From: Marinobacter sp. LQ44
GTDB lineage: Bacteria > Pseudomonadota > Gammaproteobacteria > Pseudomonadales > Oleiphilaceae
Direction: 5' to 3'
Assembly: GCF_001447155.2 (NCBI RefSeq)
Contig: NZ_CP014754.1
Coordinates: forward strand, 1,364,001-1,428,000
DNA length: 64,000 nt
The translations under genes and the position numbers were made by a program. Position 1 is the stretch's first letter. Every line of letters starts with the position of its first letter. The notes below the pieces were generated by a model. That model made no database searches and was not told the DNA's origin. It was given only the letters and a program-made list of their open reading frames with translations. Positions 20,283 to 29,852 of the stretch are shown in pieces.

Positions 20283-20474
20283 TTACAGCGCCCTGGCGGG
20301 AAACCAGGCGCTAACCTTCAATCCGCCGAGTTCCGAGCGGACCAGCGATAGCTGGCCGCCGTACAACTGCACCAGGTCTTTGACAATGGACACCGCCAGC
20401 GCCGCCACCAGCAGGCAACCCACCAGCATCCGGCGGGTAAACTGATCAGCGGGCATTGCGCGTAATACTGCCAT
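20283..20474 (-). pseudogene. Remnant of a sensor histidine kinase (ends fused by deletion)
   Basis: A 63-codon open frame whose first part (MPADQFTRRMLVGCLLVAAL) looks like the N-terminal membrane helix of a two-component sensor kinase, and whose second part (SIVKDLVQLYGGQLSLVRSE) is the last G-box of a HATPase domain, ending in the usual WFPA tail. Everything between, including the dimerisation domain with its histidine and the N/G1 boxes, is missing. The join appears in frame. It lies next to a PepSY gene that is also broken; sensor kinases and PepSY proteins often share an operon, so this looks like a decayed locus. Product, if made, cannot be a kinase. Confidence 0.65.
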
Positions 20475-20646
20475 GGGTTTGTTTATCCTAACGTTAGTCA
20501 CACGTCCAATGGTGTCAGATGCAAAATGAATGAATCATGAACGAACCGCTCACGCTGGTGTCAGTCTGATTGTTCCAGAATGCCTCCAAGCTGACAGGAA
20601 ACGCAACGCCGTCAGTGATTCACATCTGATGAATGAGGAGACTGAT

Positions 20647-21116
20647 ATGAAAACATTGACTGCGCTTGGACTGATTGCCGGCATCACCGCAGCCCCTCTG
20701 GCGATGGCCGACGCCCGTCTGGACGACGCGAAGAACGCAGTTGCAATGGGCACGGATTATGGCATCGTCGAGTTCCGCAGCATCGAATTTGATGATGACC
20801 ATCAGGATGACGTGGAAATTGAAGGCTGGCTGGACGACCAGTGGTACGTTGAACTGGAATTCGACGACAACGGCAACATCGAGCGTGAAAGTCGCAGCCG
20901 GTACGATCGTGAACGCTTCGGCTTGTCTGCAGACGCGGTGCTGGACTACCTGGACGCCGCCGGTCGTGAAGGTATGGTATGGTCTGGTTTGATGAATTCG
21001 AAATCAGCTCCCGCGGCAACATCACCGTCGAAGGCGATGACGATCGGGACCAGGAGCTGGAAATTGACTTCCGCAGCGACAGCCTTGAGCCGGTGCGGGT
21101 AGAACGGGACGACTGA
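20647..21116 (+). pseudogene. PepSY-domain exported protein, frameshifted by a 5-base duplication
   Basis: The reading starts at ATG 20647 behind GAGGAG with a signal peptide (LTALGLIAGITAAPLAMADA) and a repeated acidic PepSY-like unit (VEFRSIEFDDD, WYVELEFDDNGNIERESR). At 20971-20980 the tandem GGTAT GGTAT shifts the frame. With one unit removed the reading continues as EGMVWFDEFEISSRGNITVE and ends at 21116 with LEPVRVERDD, restoring the second half of the PepSY pattern. As it stands the upstream frame runs on to 21102 with a nonsense tail. Either a genuine (perhaps slippage-reversible) mutation or a sequencing error. Confidence 0.7.
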
Positions 21117-21118
21117 AT

Positions 21119-23083
21119 GTGAGTCAGACCCCACTGACGACACCAACATATCACCCACAAGACGCCAGCACGGTTCCCGCCGTGCTGGCCGGCCCAATTC
21201 TTCGCCACACCGATCGCGAGTCCCTGACCCTCTGGCTGGTAACCCGCGACCCTGTGTCGGTCACCGTCGAGCTGTTCGACGGTGACAACCCTATTCTCAG
21301 CCGCAAGGCCAACGCCGAAGAGCACACCAGGCTGCGCGTCGGGCAACTGGCCTGGCTTCATCTGATCCGTTTTCAGCCGGACACGCCCTTACCGGCTTCC
21401 CGTTTGATCGGCTACGACCTGCACCTGACGAACGCTGACTGCACCAGCGCGGGCCGCATTCAGGACTGGGCGCCGCACCTGTGTCATGACGGCCACACCC
21501 GGCCAACATTTGTGATCAAACCCCGGCTGGACCGCCTTCTGCACGGTTCCTGCCGGCGTCCTCACCATCCAGCTACCGATGGGCTGGTTCGGGTGGATCA
21601 GGAACTGGCGAATGCCGCTTCCCCCAACGACCGTCCCGCCCTGCTGCTGATGACCGGCGATCAGATTTACGCTGATGACGTCGCCGGCCCCATGCTGCAC
21701 GCCATTCACGAGGTGGTGCAGGCATTGAGTCTGGCTCAGGAAACACTTGCCGGTGCCGATCTGACCCACAGCAGTGCCCTGGCCGACAATGCCGATACCT
21801 ACTATCACCGGGATCGCCTGCTGCCGGAATCAGAGTTCAATGAAGACCTGACGGAAAAGTTCTTCGGCGGCGTGCGCAAACCGGTGTTCACCACCGCCCA
21901 CGCGGGTAATCACCTGATCAGTTTTGCCGAAGTATTCGCCATGTACCTGCTGGTCTGGTCGCCGGCACCCTGGCAACTGGTCACCGAGGCGATGCCGGTC
22001 AGCCAACCGGATGACCAGGCCCGCTATCGACGGGAGCAGGAACACATCGACCGGTTCCGGGCCACTCTGCCCGATGCCGCGCGGGCCCTGGCCAACGTGC
22101 CGGTGTACATGATCTTCGATGATCACGACGTCACCGACGACTGGAACCTGTCGGCTCTGTGGGAGAGCACCGCCTACGACCACCCGTTTTCCCGCCGCAT
22201 CATTGGCAACGCCCTGCTTGGCTATCTGCTGTGTCAGGGCTGGGGCAACCAGCCGGCCGTATTTGACGAGCTGATCGAGCAATGTGCCGCGCTGTTACCG
22301 GCGGAAGCGCCCCGGGAAGACCTCGATGCCGGCCTGCAGGACGAACTGATCGATACCCTGTTCCACTTCCACCACTGGCACTACACCCTGGCCACCGAAC
22401 CGCCGCTGGTGGTGCTGGATACCCGCACCCGGCGCTGGCGCAGCGAAGTGCGCCGCAGCCATCCGTCCGGATTGATGGACTGGGAGGCGTTGACCGATTT
22501 TCAGCAGGCGGTGATGGGCAAAGACGCGGTCGTGGTGGTATCCCCTGCGCCCATGTTCGGGGTCAAACTGATCGAAATGATCCAGCGGGTGTTCACCTGG
22601 TTCGGAAAACCGCTGATGGTGGATGCGGAAAACTGGATGGCCCATCGTGGGGCCGCAAACGTGTTGCTGAATATTTTCGGCCACCCGAAAACCCCGAAAC
22701 ATTTCGTGATTCTCTCCGGTGACGTGCACTATTCCTTCGCCTATGACGTTCGGCTTCGGCACAAAACCGACAGCCCGCGCATCTGGCAGATCACCAGCAG
22801 CGGCATCAAGAACGAATTCCCCAACAGCCTGCTGGAATGGCTGGACCGCTTGAACCGCTGGCTGTTTGCGCCCTGGTCACCGCTGAACTGGTTTACCAAA
22901 CGCCGGCGCATGCGCATTGCACCGCGCCTGCCCGAAGGCCGGGAAGCCGGTGAACGCCTGTGGAATGGTGCCGGAATTGGCGATCTCAGGCTGACCCCGG
23001 ACGGCGTGCCGTCCGCCATCTGTCAGTTGAATTCCGACGGCGGCGGCACGCAGTTCCACAAAGGTCGGGAAGAAGAGGGTTAG
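21119..23083 (+). CDS. PhoD-like alkaline phosphatase/metallophosphoesterase
   Basis: A 654-residue protein of the PhoD-like phosphatase superfamily. Metal-binding motifs are GDQIYADD (about 178-185), IFDDHDVTDDWN (about 334-345) and LSGDVHYSFAYD (about 528-539). Before them is a region resembling the N-terminal beta domain of PhoD. No signal peptide is seen at the N-terminus, which is unusual for secreted Tat-dependent PhoD; it resembles cytoplasmic PhoD-like proteins instead. It starts with GTG, two bases after the restored PepSY stop, and its 3' end overlaps the convergent TonB receptor gene by four bases. Confidence 0.85.
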   Translation: MSQTPLTTPTYHPQDASTVPAVLAGPILRHTDRESLTLWLVTRDPVSVTVELFDGDNPILSRKANAEEHTRLRVGQLAWLHLIRFQPDTPLPASRLIGYDLHLTNADCTSAGRIQDWAPHLCHDGHTRPTFVIKPRLDRLLHGSCRRPHHPATDGLVRVDQELANAASPNDRPALLLMTGDQIYADDVAGPMLHAIHEVVQALSLAQETLAGADLTHSSALADNADTYYHRDRLLPESEFNEDLTEKFFGGVRKPVFTTAHAGNHLISFAEVFAMYLLVWSPAPWQLVTEAMPVSQPDDQARYRREQEHIDRFRATLPDAARALANVPVYMIFDDHDVTDDWNLSALWESTAYDHPFSRRIIGNALLGYLLCQGWGNQPAVFDELIEQCAALLPAEAPREDLDAGLQDELIDTLFHFHHWHYTLATEPPLVVLDTRTRRWRSEVRRSHPSGLMDWEALTDFQQAVMGKDAVVVVSPAPMFGVKLIEMIQRVFTWFGKPLMVDAENWMAHRGAANVLLNIFGHPKTPKHFVILSGDVHYSFAYDVRLRHKTDSPRIWQITSSGIKNEFPNSLLEWLDRLNRWLFAPWSPLNWFTKRRRMRIAPRLPEGREAGERLWNGAGIGDLRLTPDGVPSAICQLNSDGGGTQFHKGREEEG

Positions 23084-25182
23084 AACGACCACTCCACGCC
23101 CGCGTAGAAGGTACGGCCGGGGCCCGGCTCGAAGTAGCCCCGGTCGGCCACGGCTCGGTCAGCGTTGGCGTTGATGCGAACGTTGGCGAAGTAGTCCTCA
23201 TCCAAAAGGTTCCGCAGGCCTGCGTACAGGCTGAACGACTGGTCGCTGATCAGGAACCGGTCGCCCACCCGAACGCCCAGCAGCCAGACATCGCTGACTT
23301 CGGTCTGGTTGCTGTTTTCAGCGTAGAACTCGCCAATGTACTGGCTTTCCAGCGCGGCAAACCGGCCGCCCGCCCCCTGCCATTTCACCTCGTTCACCCA
23401 CAGGGTCGACGGCAATCCAGGGATTTCATTGCCGTTGGCGTTATTGCCCTGCTCGTCGGTGAAGTCCCGCAGCTCGTAGTCGGCCAGGGTCAGGGCACTG
23501 GTGACTCGCCAGTTGTAGGAAATGTCCCAGTCGATGCCCAGCTCCAGGCCCTGACGGCGGGTTTCGCCGGCATTTTCGTAAAAGGTACGGCCATCCAGTT
23601 CGTAGGGCAGGATTTCATCCTTAACCCGGATGGAGAACAGCGCCAGGTCATAGCTGAGCGAATTACCCCATAAACCACGAACACCAATCTCCCTGTTCAG
23701 CGCCTTTTGCGGTTCCACATCCGGGTTAAAGCCACCGGCACCCGAGGGGTTGGCAAACTCGGTAAACGTGGGAGACTCAAACGCCGTACCAACGGTGGCA
23801 TATACCTGATGCCGGGGCGCCAGGCGATAGCTCAGGCCAACCACGCCGCTGACTTCCCGGAACGTCCGGCTGCCGGAATCATCTCCGTCCTCAAGCCGGT
23901 CATCATCGACCGACAGGCGCAGGTGATCCCAGCGGGTCCCGAGTGAAAAATTCAACCGATCCGTCAGCGCCAGATCCCCCTGGGCGAATACAGCCACGTT
24001 TGTCGCGTTCTGGGTTTCGGCCTGGGTTTGCCCGGTAATCTCGCCCATGGGTGACACCTGGTAGCGCCGGCGGTCATCCGACTGCCGATGGACATCCGCG
24101 CCGGTTACCCAGGTCAAAGGTCGCCCGGCCAGCTCGGAACCTTGCTGGTACTGGGAACTGATGCCGTAAAAATGGCGGTCGTAGGCCACGCGGCTGGCGC
24201 CGGGGAAAGGCAACTGCTGGGCGAAATCCCGATGACTGTAAAAGGTGTTCACGGTGACCTCACCGGGCAATACAGCGGCATCCTGATACTGCAGCCCCAG
24301 GGTTTGCTGATTCACCGTCTGGCCGCTGTCCAGCCGATTGGCCATAAAGGTAGCCTGGTTCGGATCATCCTCTACCTGGGACAGGGTCAAGCCGCCCGGG
24401 TCCTGGGCTTTCGGGTTATGCAAGGCGTTGAAGGTGGCGGTCAGCTCCCTCTCGGAATCCAGCTCATGGGAAAGTCGGGCGTTGAACAGGCCCTTTTCCG
24501 CCTCACTCTGCTCCCGGTGGCCGTTTACATTCATCCAGGACAGCGTTGCGATGGCACTGGTGTCGCCGCGAACGCCATTACCCTGAATGGCGGCCTTGCG
24601 GTAATCATCGCTGCCGCCATCAAGGCGCAGCCGGGCACCGGGGGGCAAATCATCGCCACGGGCCGTGGTGATATCCAGCACGCCACCGGCGGCATTGCCA
24701 TACTGCACCGAGGACGGGCCCCGAATAATCTCAATACGCTGGGCGGAATCCAGGTCAATGGCATCGATCTGCGACTGGCCATCCGGCAGGGTGTAGGGAA
24801 TGCCGTCTACCTGAATGCGGATACCACGAATACCGAAGGGCGCGCGAGCCCCGAAACCCCGAGTCGACAGTCGCAGATTCTGGGCGAAGTTATAACGGTT
24901 CTGGAAGAACAGGCCAGGCACGGTATTGAGGGATTCGTCCAGTTGCAGGCGCTGCTGGCCCTGGCGGATGGCGGGAGCGTCCACTACGCTGACCGCAGCG
25001 GGGGTATCGTAAAGGTCACGAGCCAGGCGAGGTGAGGTCACTTCCAGAACGATTTCCCCAATCGCCTCGCCCTCGTCCGCAACCTGTGCCACCAACTCGC
25101 TTGACGGCATCATGACCGACACAATGGCGAACGCAATCACCAACCGCTGTGAGTAACCATGCCCCTGGGCTTCCTCTTTCAC
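23080..25182 (-). CDS. TonB-dependent outer-membrane receptor (FecA-like)
   Basis: A 700-residue receptor. A signal peptide (about 1-35) precedes a plug domain (DTPAAVSVVDAPAIR, GIRIQVDGIPYTLPDGQ, QYGNAAGGVLDI) and a 22-strand barrel that ends in the expected aromatic residue (YAGVEWSF). The plug resembles FecA/siderophore receptors, so uptake of a ferric chelate is the likeliest job; the ligand cannot be told. No sigma/anti-sigma pair or ferric reductase is next to it. Convergent with the PhoD-like gene, overlapping by four bases. Confidence 0.92.
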   Translation of the reverse strand: MKEEAQGHGYSQRLVIAFAIVSVMMPSSELVAQVADEGEAIGEIVLEVTSPRLARDLYDTPAAVSVVDAPAIRQGQQRLQLDESLNTVPGLFFQNRYNFAQNLRLSTRGFGARAPFGIRGIRIQVDGIPYTLPDGQSQIDAIDLDSAQRIEIIRGPSSVQYGNAAGGVLDITTARGDDLPPGARLRLDGGSDDYRKAAIQGNGVRGDTSAIATLSWMNVNGHREQSEAEKGLFNARLSHELDSERELTATFNALHNPKAQDPGGLTLSQVEDDPNQATFMANRLDSGQTVNQQTLGLQYQDAAVLPGEVTVNTFYSHRDFAQQLPFPGASRVAYDRHFYGISSQYQQGSELAGRPLTWVTGADVHRQSDDRRRYQVSPMGEITGQTQAETQNATNVAVFAQGDLALTDRLNFSLGTRWDHLRLSVDDDRLEDGDDSGSRTFREVSGVVGLSYRLAPRHQVYATVGTAFESPTFTEFANPSGAGGFNPDVEPQKALNREIGVRGLWGNSLSYDLALFSIRVKDEILPYELDGRTFYENAGETRRQGLELGIDWDISYNWRVTSALTLADYELRDFTDEQGNNANGNEIPGLPSTLWVNEVKWQGAGGRFAALESQYIGEFYAENSNQTEVSDVWLLGVRVGDRFLISDQSFSLYAGLRNLLDEDYFANVRINANADRAVADRGYFEPGPGRTFYAGVEWSF

Positions 25183-25316
25183 TTCACTTCCCCCCTGCCA
25201 TCAGTTGCATGATACGCACCAGCCGCGAACCCGATCACATCCGCGCAGGCCTGAGCATAACGACTAAGCCGGCGACTGAATACCCAACAATAGTTGGAAT
25301 GCGGCTGCCAAATATG

Positions 25317-26216
25317 TCAATCGATTGGCTGGGCGGCGGTGGTCTGCACATTGGATTTGGGAATAATGCTGCGACCATACACCGCCAGCAAGAACCCGAT
25401 GGGGAACATAAGCACACCGTATACGGCAGCGGGGATGGACATGGCACTGGATTCCAGCAGCGTCAGGGTAACCATCAGGCCAATGGTCGCGTTCTTGACA
25501 CCCAGCTCAACCGCCACGGCCAGTGATTCGCGCTGAGTCAGGCCCGCCGCACGCCCGGCAAGCAGGCCCAGAACAATGCCCACCACATTGAGCATGATGG
25601 TTGAAGGGCCAGCCTGCTTCAACAAATCGCCAATCTGGTCACGAACACCGAACAGCAGGGCCACAATCAGAACCGCCAGGACCACGCCCCCGAAAATGCT
25701 GACCACACTCTCAGCTTTACGTGCCAGCTCAGGCTTGTGAGTGCGCACAATCATGCCAAGAGCCACCGGGAACAACACGATGCCCACCAGCATGCCGATG
25801 GTTTTGCCCACTGGTAGCGAGATGTCCTCCGCCGTGCCCATAAAGTGCTGCAAGGCCATATTGGTAAAAAGCGGCAGGGATATGATGGTGATCAGACTAG
25901 CTATGACGGTCAACACAATAGACAGGGCAATGTTACCCCTGGCCAGCAAAACGAACAGGTTGGATGTGGTGCCGCCAGGGCAGGCTGCAATAATCACTAG
26001 CCCCACCGCGATGGCAGGCGACACCCCAAACAGGTAGGCCAGCGCAAACGCAGCCAGCGGCATCAACAATATCTGGGCGATGGTGCCGACCACCATGCCG
26101 CGCGGGTAAACCGCCACCTGGCGAAAGTCCCGAACGGTCAGGGTCATCCCGATACCGATCATGATGATAAAGAGCGCCACCGGCAAACCTGCCGAGATCA
26201 GCGGGCTGGATTCCAC
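25317..26216 (-). CDS. Bile acid:sodium symporter (BASS) family transporter
   Basis: A 299-residue inner-membrane protein with nine to ten hydrophobic helices. Family marks are PLAAFALAYLFGVSPAIAVG, the CPGGTTSNLFVLLARGN loop (sodium site) and VELGVKNATIGL. It starts with GTG at 26216 behind ACGGAGG; the reading frame stays open for 17 more codons upstream but has no ribosome site there. Bacterial members move bile acids, pantoate or other organic acids with sodium; the substrate here is unknown. The 212-base gap to the wax ester synthase gene upstream is divergent and holds no gene. Confidence 0.9.
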   Translation of the reverse strand: MESSPLISAGLPVALFIIMIGIGMTLTVRDFRQVAVYPRGMVVGTIAQILLMPLAAFALAYLFGVSPAIAVGLVIIAACPGGTTSNLFVLLARGNIALSIVLTVIASLITIISLPLFTNMALQHFMGTAEDISLPVGKTIGMLVGIVLFPVALGMIVRTHKPELARKAESVVSIFGGVVLAVLIVALLFGVRDQIGDLLKQAGPSTIMLNVVGIVLGLLAGRAAGLTQRESLAVAVELGVKNATIGLMVTLTLLESSAMSIPAAVYGVLMFPIGFLLAVYGRSIIPKSNVQTTAAQPID

Positions 26217-26428
26217 GAAACCTCCGTCATTCTTTGTTATTGATTGTTTGCAGAGAGAAATTAGCACACTACCCGACAGATCGGCAGCGCCGGATGGCTA
26301 CATTGTGTAACTGCAACCCCCCGTAAAAGCCAGAACTAAATGGGCGTTTTGATCGTGTGTTACTGCGGTAATCAGTATACTTGCGTGTAACAATCAAAAA
26401 ATGACTGAGTGACGGAGATACACAAGGA

Positions 26429-27865
26429 ATGAAACGTCTCGGAACACTGGACGCCTCATGGTTGGCGGTAGAATCTGAAGACACCCCGATGCACGTGGGT
26501 AACCTGCAGATATTCTCACTGCCGGAGGGAGCCCCGGAAACTTTCCTGCGGGACATGGTCTCCCGTATGAAAGAGGCGGATGATGTAGCCCCCCCCTGGG
26601 GATACAAGCTGGCCTGGTCCGGCTTTCTCGGGAGGCTGGTCTCCCCTGCCTGGAAAATCGACAAGGATATCGATCTCGACTACCACGTACGACACTCAGC
26701 CCTGCCGCGCCCTGGCGGCGAGCGGGAGCTTGGCATCCTGGTGTCGCGCCTGCACTCCAATCCCCTGGATTTTTCCCGCCCGCTGTGGGAATGCCATGTC
26801 ATCGAGGGGCTGGAAAACAATCGCTTTGCCCTGTACACCAAGATGCATCACTCCATGATTGATGGCATCAGTGGTGTACGCCTGATGCAGCGGGTACTGA
26901 CCACAGACCCGGAACGCACCAAGATGCCCCCGCCCTGGACAGTACGGCCGGAGCGGCGCCGGGGCAGTAAAACCGATAAAGAAGCCAGCGTACCGGCGGC
27001 GGTGTCGCAGGCGATGGATGCCCTGAAACTTCAGGCTGATATGGCACCCAGACTCTGGCAGGCTGGCAACCGCCTGGTTCACTCGGTGCGGCACCCGGAA
27101 GACGGCCTGACGGCTCCCTTCACGGGCCCCGTCTCTTTGCTGAATCACCGGGTAACCGGTCAGCGCCGTTTCGCTACCCAACACTATCAGCTGGATCGCC
27201 TGAAAGCTCTGGCGCACCAATCCGGTGGTTCTCTGAACGATATCGTACTGTATCTGTGCGGAACGGCATTGCGCCGATTTTTGCTGGAACAAGGCCAGCT
27301 ACCCGACATACCCCTGACGGCCGGCATTCCGGTTAACATCCGCCCGGCCGACGACCAAGGTACGGGGACCCAGATCAGTTTCATGATTGCCTCTCTTGCT
27401 ACCGATGAAGCAGACCCGCTGAACCGGCTTCAGCAAATCAAGACGTCTACCCGACGGGCCAAGGAACATCTGCAAAAACTGCCGAAGAGTGCACTGACCC
27501 AATACACCATGCTGCTGATGTCACCCTATATCCTGCAGCTTATGTCTGGCCTGGGCGGGCGCATGCGGCCAGTGTTTAACGTGACGATTTCAAACGTCCC
27601 GGGGCCGGAGCGAACGCTTTACTACGAGGGCGCAAAGCTGGAAGCCATGTACCCGGTATCTTTGATTGCCCACGGCGGGGCCCTGAACATTACCTGTTTG
27701 AGCTATGCCGGCTCACTGAACTTCGGTTACACCGGCTGCCGCGACACTCTACCCAGCATGCAGAAGCTGGCGGTGTACACCGGGGAAGCACTGGATGAGC
27801 TGGAGAGCCTGATTTTACCTCCCAAGCCACGCAAAACCAGGACCAAAAAGCCTGCGGCCAAGTAA
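26429..27865 (+). CDS. Wax ester synthase/acyl-CoA:diacylglycerol acyltransferase
   Basis: A 478-residue bifunctional acyltransferase that joins acyl-CoA to fatty alcohols (wax esters) or to diacylglycerol (triacylglycerol), making storage lipid. The active-site motif HHSMIDG is at 140-146, and NVTISNVPGPE near residue 390 is the second family motif. The sequence agrees nearly residue for residue, from memory, with the characterised WS2 enzyme of Marinobacter hydrocarbonoclasticus, including the opening MKRLGTLDASWLAVESEDTP. It is a single-gene unit next to a TetR/desaturase block, so lipid genes cluster here. Confidence 0.97.
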   Translation: MKRLGTLDASWLAVESEDTPMHVGNLQIFSLPEGAPETFLRDMVSRMKEADDVAPPWGYKLAWSGFLGRLVSPAWKIDKDIDLDYHVRHSALPRPGGERELGILVSRLHSNPLDFSRPLWECHVIEGLENNRFALYTKMHHSMIDGISGVRLMQRVLTTDPERTKMPPPWTVRPERRRGSKTDKEASVPAAVSQAMDALKLQADMAPRLWQAGNRLVHSVRHPEDGLTAPFTGPVSLLNHRVTGQRRFATQHYQLDRLKALAHQSGGSLNDIVLYLCGTALRRFLLEQGQLPDIPLTAGIPVNIRPADDQGTGTQISFMIASLATDEADPLNRLQQIKTSTRRAKEHLQKLPKSALTQYTMLLMSPYILQLMSGLGGRMRPVFNVTISNVPGPERTLYYEGAKLEAMYPVSLIAHGGALNITCLSYAGSLNFGYTGCRDTLPSMQKLAVYTGEALDELESLILPPKPRKTRTKKPAAK

Positions 27866-27870
27866 TCAAA

Positions 27871-28500
27871 TCAGGCGCTGTCGCTGTTCCAGTTGGCAGC
27901 GCCGACAAACACCATCTGCAGGAAACGGGTGGTGCGCTTACGCACCTGGCCGATCTGGTAATCGTCGTCTTCTGATATGCTGAGCAGGTCGGTCAGGCTG
28001 AAGGCCACGGTTCGCACTACCAGATCGCAGGTTACATCCAGATCGGCGTCACTAAGATGCTCCATTAACCTGAGCCGGCGAAGATCGTTGGCCAGCTCGC
28101 TGGCGAAGAAACGCATTTCACTGCGAATCCCCTCCTGTACCGCCCGACTTTCCCCCGCCAGGCCCTGAGCCATAAACAGGAAGAAACTGCGGTTGGCCTG
28201 GGCATGAGCCACGAAGATACCCACGGACTCTTCAATCAGCTTGTCTGCCTGCAACACATTGGCTCGCGCTTCCCGCATCATTCGGCGTAGCACCAGGCCC
28301 AGCTCATCCACCAGCTGCAAACCCAGATCGTCCATGCTCCGGAAATGCCTGTAAAAGGATGTAGGCACAACACCGGCCTGCCGGGTGACCTCCCGAATGC
28401 CCAGGCTGGCGAAATGCCGGCCTTTACCCACCAATGCCAGAGCCGCACTCATCAGCTTCTCGCGGGTTTCCCCTGGCTTGCGCCTTTGTTTGTCTGCCAT
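27871..28500 (-). CDS. TetR family regulator, FabR/DesT type
   Basis: A 209-residue repressor with an N-terminal helix-turn-helix (IREVTRQAGVVPTSFYRHFRSM, about 35-56) typical of FabR/DesT, which sense the saturation state of acyl-CoA/ACP and control fatty acid desaturation. It is transcribed away from a ferredoxin reductase and a desaturase gene, the same arrangement as desT-desCB in Pseudomonas. Palindromic GTGTAC/GTACAC sites lie in the shared upstream region. The ligand-binding half (residues 60-209) is less conserved, as is usual. Confidence 0.88.
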   Translation of the reverse strand: MADKQRRKPGETREKLMSAALALVGKGRHFASLGIREVTRQAGVVPTSFYRHFRSMDDLGLQLVDELGLVLRRMMREARANVLQADKLIEESVGIFVAHAQANRSFFLFMAQGLAGESRAVQEGIRSEMRFFASELANDLRRLRLMEHLSDADLDVTCDLVVRTVAFSLTDLLSISEDDDYQIGQVRKRTTRFLQMVFVGAANWNSDSA

Positions 28501-28530
28501 TCCTCTTCCCGTACCGCTTAACCAGGTTCA

Positions 28531-28660
28531 CAAGTGTACACATTAGACCGGAGAAAGAACCACCTGACTTGTCATTTCGAGCCAACCATCACGCCAGGTA
28601 ATTGTTGAAAGTCAAACTTGTGTGTACAGTCGTACACATTAGTGGACACTTGTACACATG
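28531..28660. promoter_or_regulatory. Candidate DesT/FabR-type operator cluster
   Basis: The divergent region contains three related sites: GTGTACACATTA (28534-28545), GTGTAC-AGTC-GTACAC (28622-28637) followed by ATTAG, and GGACACTTGTACACATG (28644-28660). The last two lie 38-76 bases before the reductase start, where a repressor would block transcription; the first lies 34 bases before the TetR start and could allow autoregulation. Confidence 0.6.
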
Positions 28661-28697
28661 CAGTGGAACAAGTACCAACAAGTATGGAGAACCAATC

Positions 28698-29804
28698 ATG
28701 CTGGCACGACTCTCAAACACCAAAGCACTTCACTGGCTTGGCCGGCAGTTACTGAACCGGGACAACCCGGCCGGCTATTTCGACCCGCTGGCCGAAGCCA
28801 TCAACCCGATGTGGGTACAAGAGTACACACCGGCACGAGTAGAGAACATTATTGACGAAACAGCTGACACCAAAACCTTCGTTCTGAAGCCGGCAAAACG
28901 ATGGGCCGGGTTCCAGGCAGGTCAGCATGTGAACATCTGTACCGATATAGAGGGTGTTCGCCGCACCCGCACCTTCAGCCTGTCCAGCTCACCGTTGTTG
29001 TGGCAGTCCGAGGGGCAGATCACCCTGACCATCAAGCGCCTGCCCGGTGGACTGGTCACCAACTGGATGCACGACGCCCTGCAACCGGGAGATGTGATTG
29101 GGCTTACAGAGGCGTTTGGGGAGTTCCTGATTCCCGAGCCGGCGCAACCCGTGCTGTTCATCGCCGGCGGTAGCGGCATCACCCCTATCCTGAGCCAGCT
29201 TCAGACCATGGCAGCAGAGGACTATCGGGCCCCCGTTACCCTGCTCTATTACGTGCGCACCCAGAATGACGTGATCGCCCGGGAAGCACTGCAGGCCCTG
29301 GCAGCACGCTGGCCTGCGCTGTCACTGACCATCATCGCAACCAATGAGAGCGACGAGCCTCGTTATCTGCGGGACAGCGACCTGGAGACCGTCGCGGGCA
29401 TCAAGGCCAGAGAAGTATTCCTGTGCGGACCCAAAGGTCTGATGGACCTGGCAACGGAACTTCTGGCCAAGCGCGGCCTGAAGGAGAAGCAGATACACAG
29501 TACCTTTTTTGCGCCCCCGGCACAGGCATCTCTGGATAGCGATCAACTGGGTGGTGAAGTGACCTTTTCCAACAGCAACCTGAAAGTGGGCTCAGAAGGC
29601 GATGCCAACCTGCTGGAGATTGCCGAAGCCTCTGGCCTGAAACCCCAATATGGCTGCCGCATGGGCATCTGCCACCAGTGCAGCTGCCGCAAAACCAGCG
29701 GCATCGTGGTTAACCGGCTTACCGGCAAGGTCTCCGGCCCGGGTGAAGAGCCTGTTCAACTTTGTGTTTCGGTTCCCCAAGGGCCTGTCGCCCTGGACGT
29801 CTAA
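28698..29804 (+). CDS. Ferredoxin reductase with 2Fe-2S domain (desaturase partner)
   Basis: A 368-residue electron-transfer protein: FAD domain (RTFSLSSSP, about 91-99), NAD(P) domain (AGGSGITPI, about 156-164) and a C-terminal plant-type 2Fe-2S ferredoxin with cysteines in CRMGICHQCSC and a later Cys in QLCVSV. It passes electrons from NADPH to the acyl-CoA desaturase encoded 48 bases downstream. The start at 28698 follows GGAGAACC; an open frame upstream to 28602 runs through the operator region and is not taken as coding. Confidence 0.93.
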   Translation: MLARLSNTKALHWLGRQLLNRDNPAGYFDPLAEAINPMWVQEYTPARVENIIDETADTKTFVLKPAKRWAGFQAGQHVNICTDIEGVRRTRTFSLSSSPLLWQSEGQITLTIKRLPGGLVTNWMHDALQPGDVIGLTEAFGEFLIPEPAQPVLFIAGGSGITPILSQLQTMAAEDYRAPVTLLYYVRTQNDVIAREALQALAARWPALSLTIIATNESDEPRYLRDSDLETVAGIKAREVFLCGPKGLMDLATELLAKRGLKEKQIHSTFFAPPAQASLDSDQLGGEVTFSNSNLKVGSEGDANLLEIAEASGLKPQYGCRMGICHQCSCRKTSGIVVNRLTGKVSGPGEEPVQLCVSVPQGPVALDV

Positions 29805-29852
29805 CCCCATTCTTTTGTATTGCGGCGATTATTGCCGCAGGGAGTCATCGAT

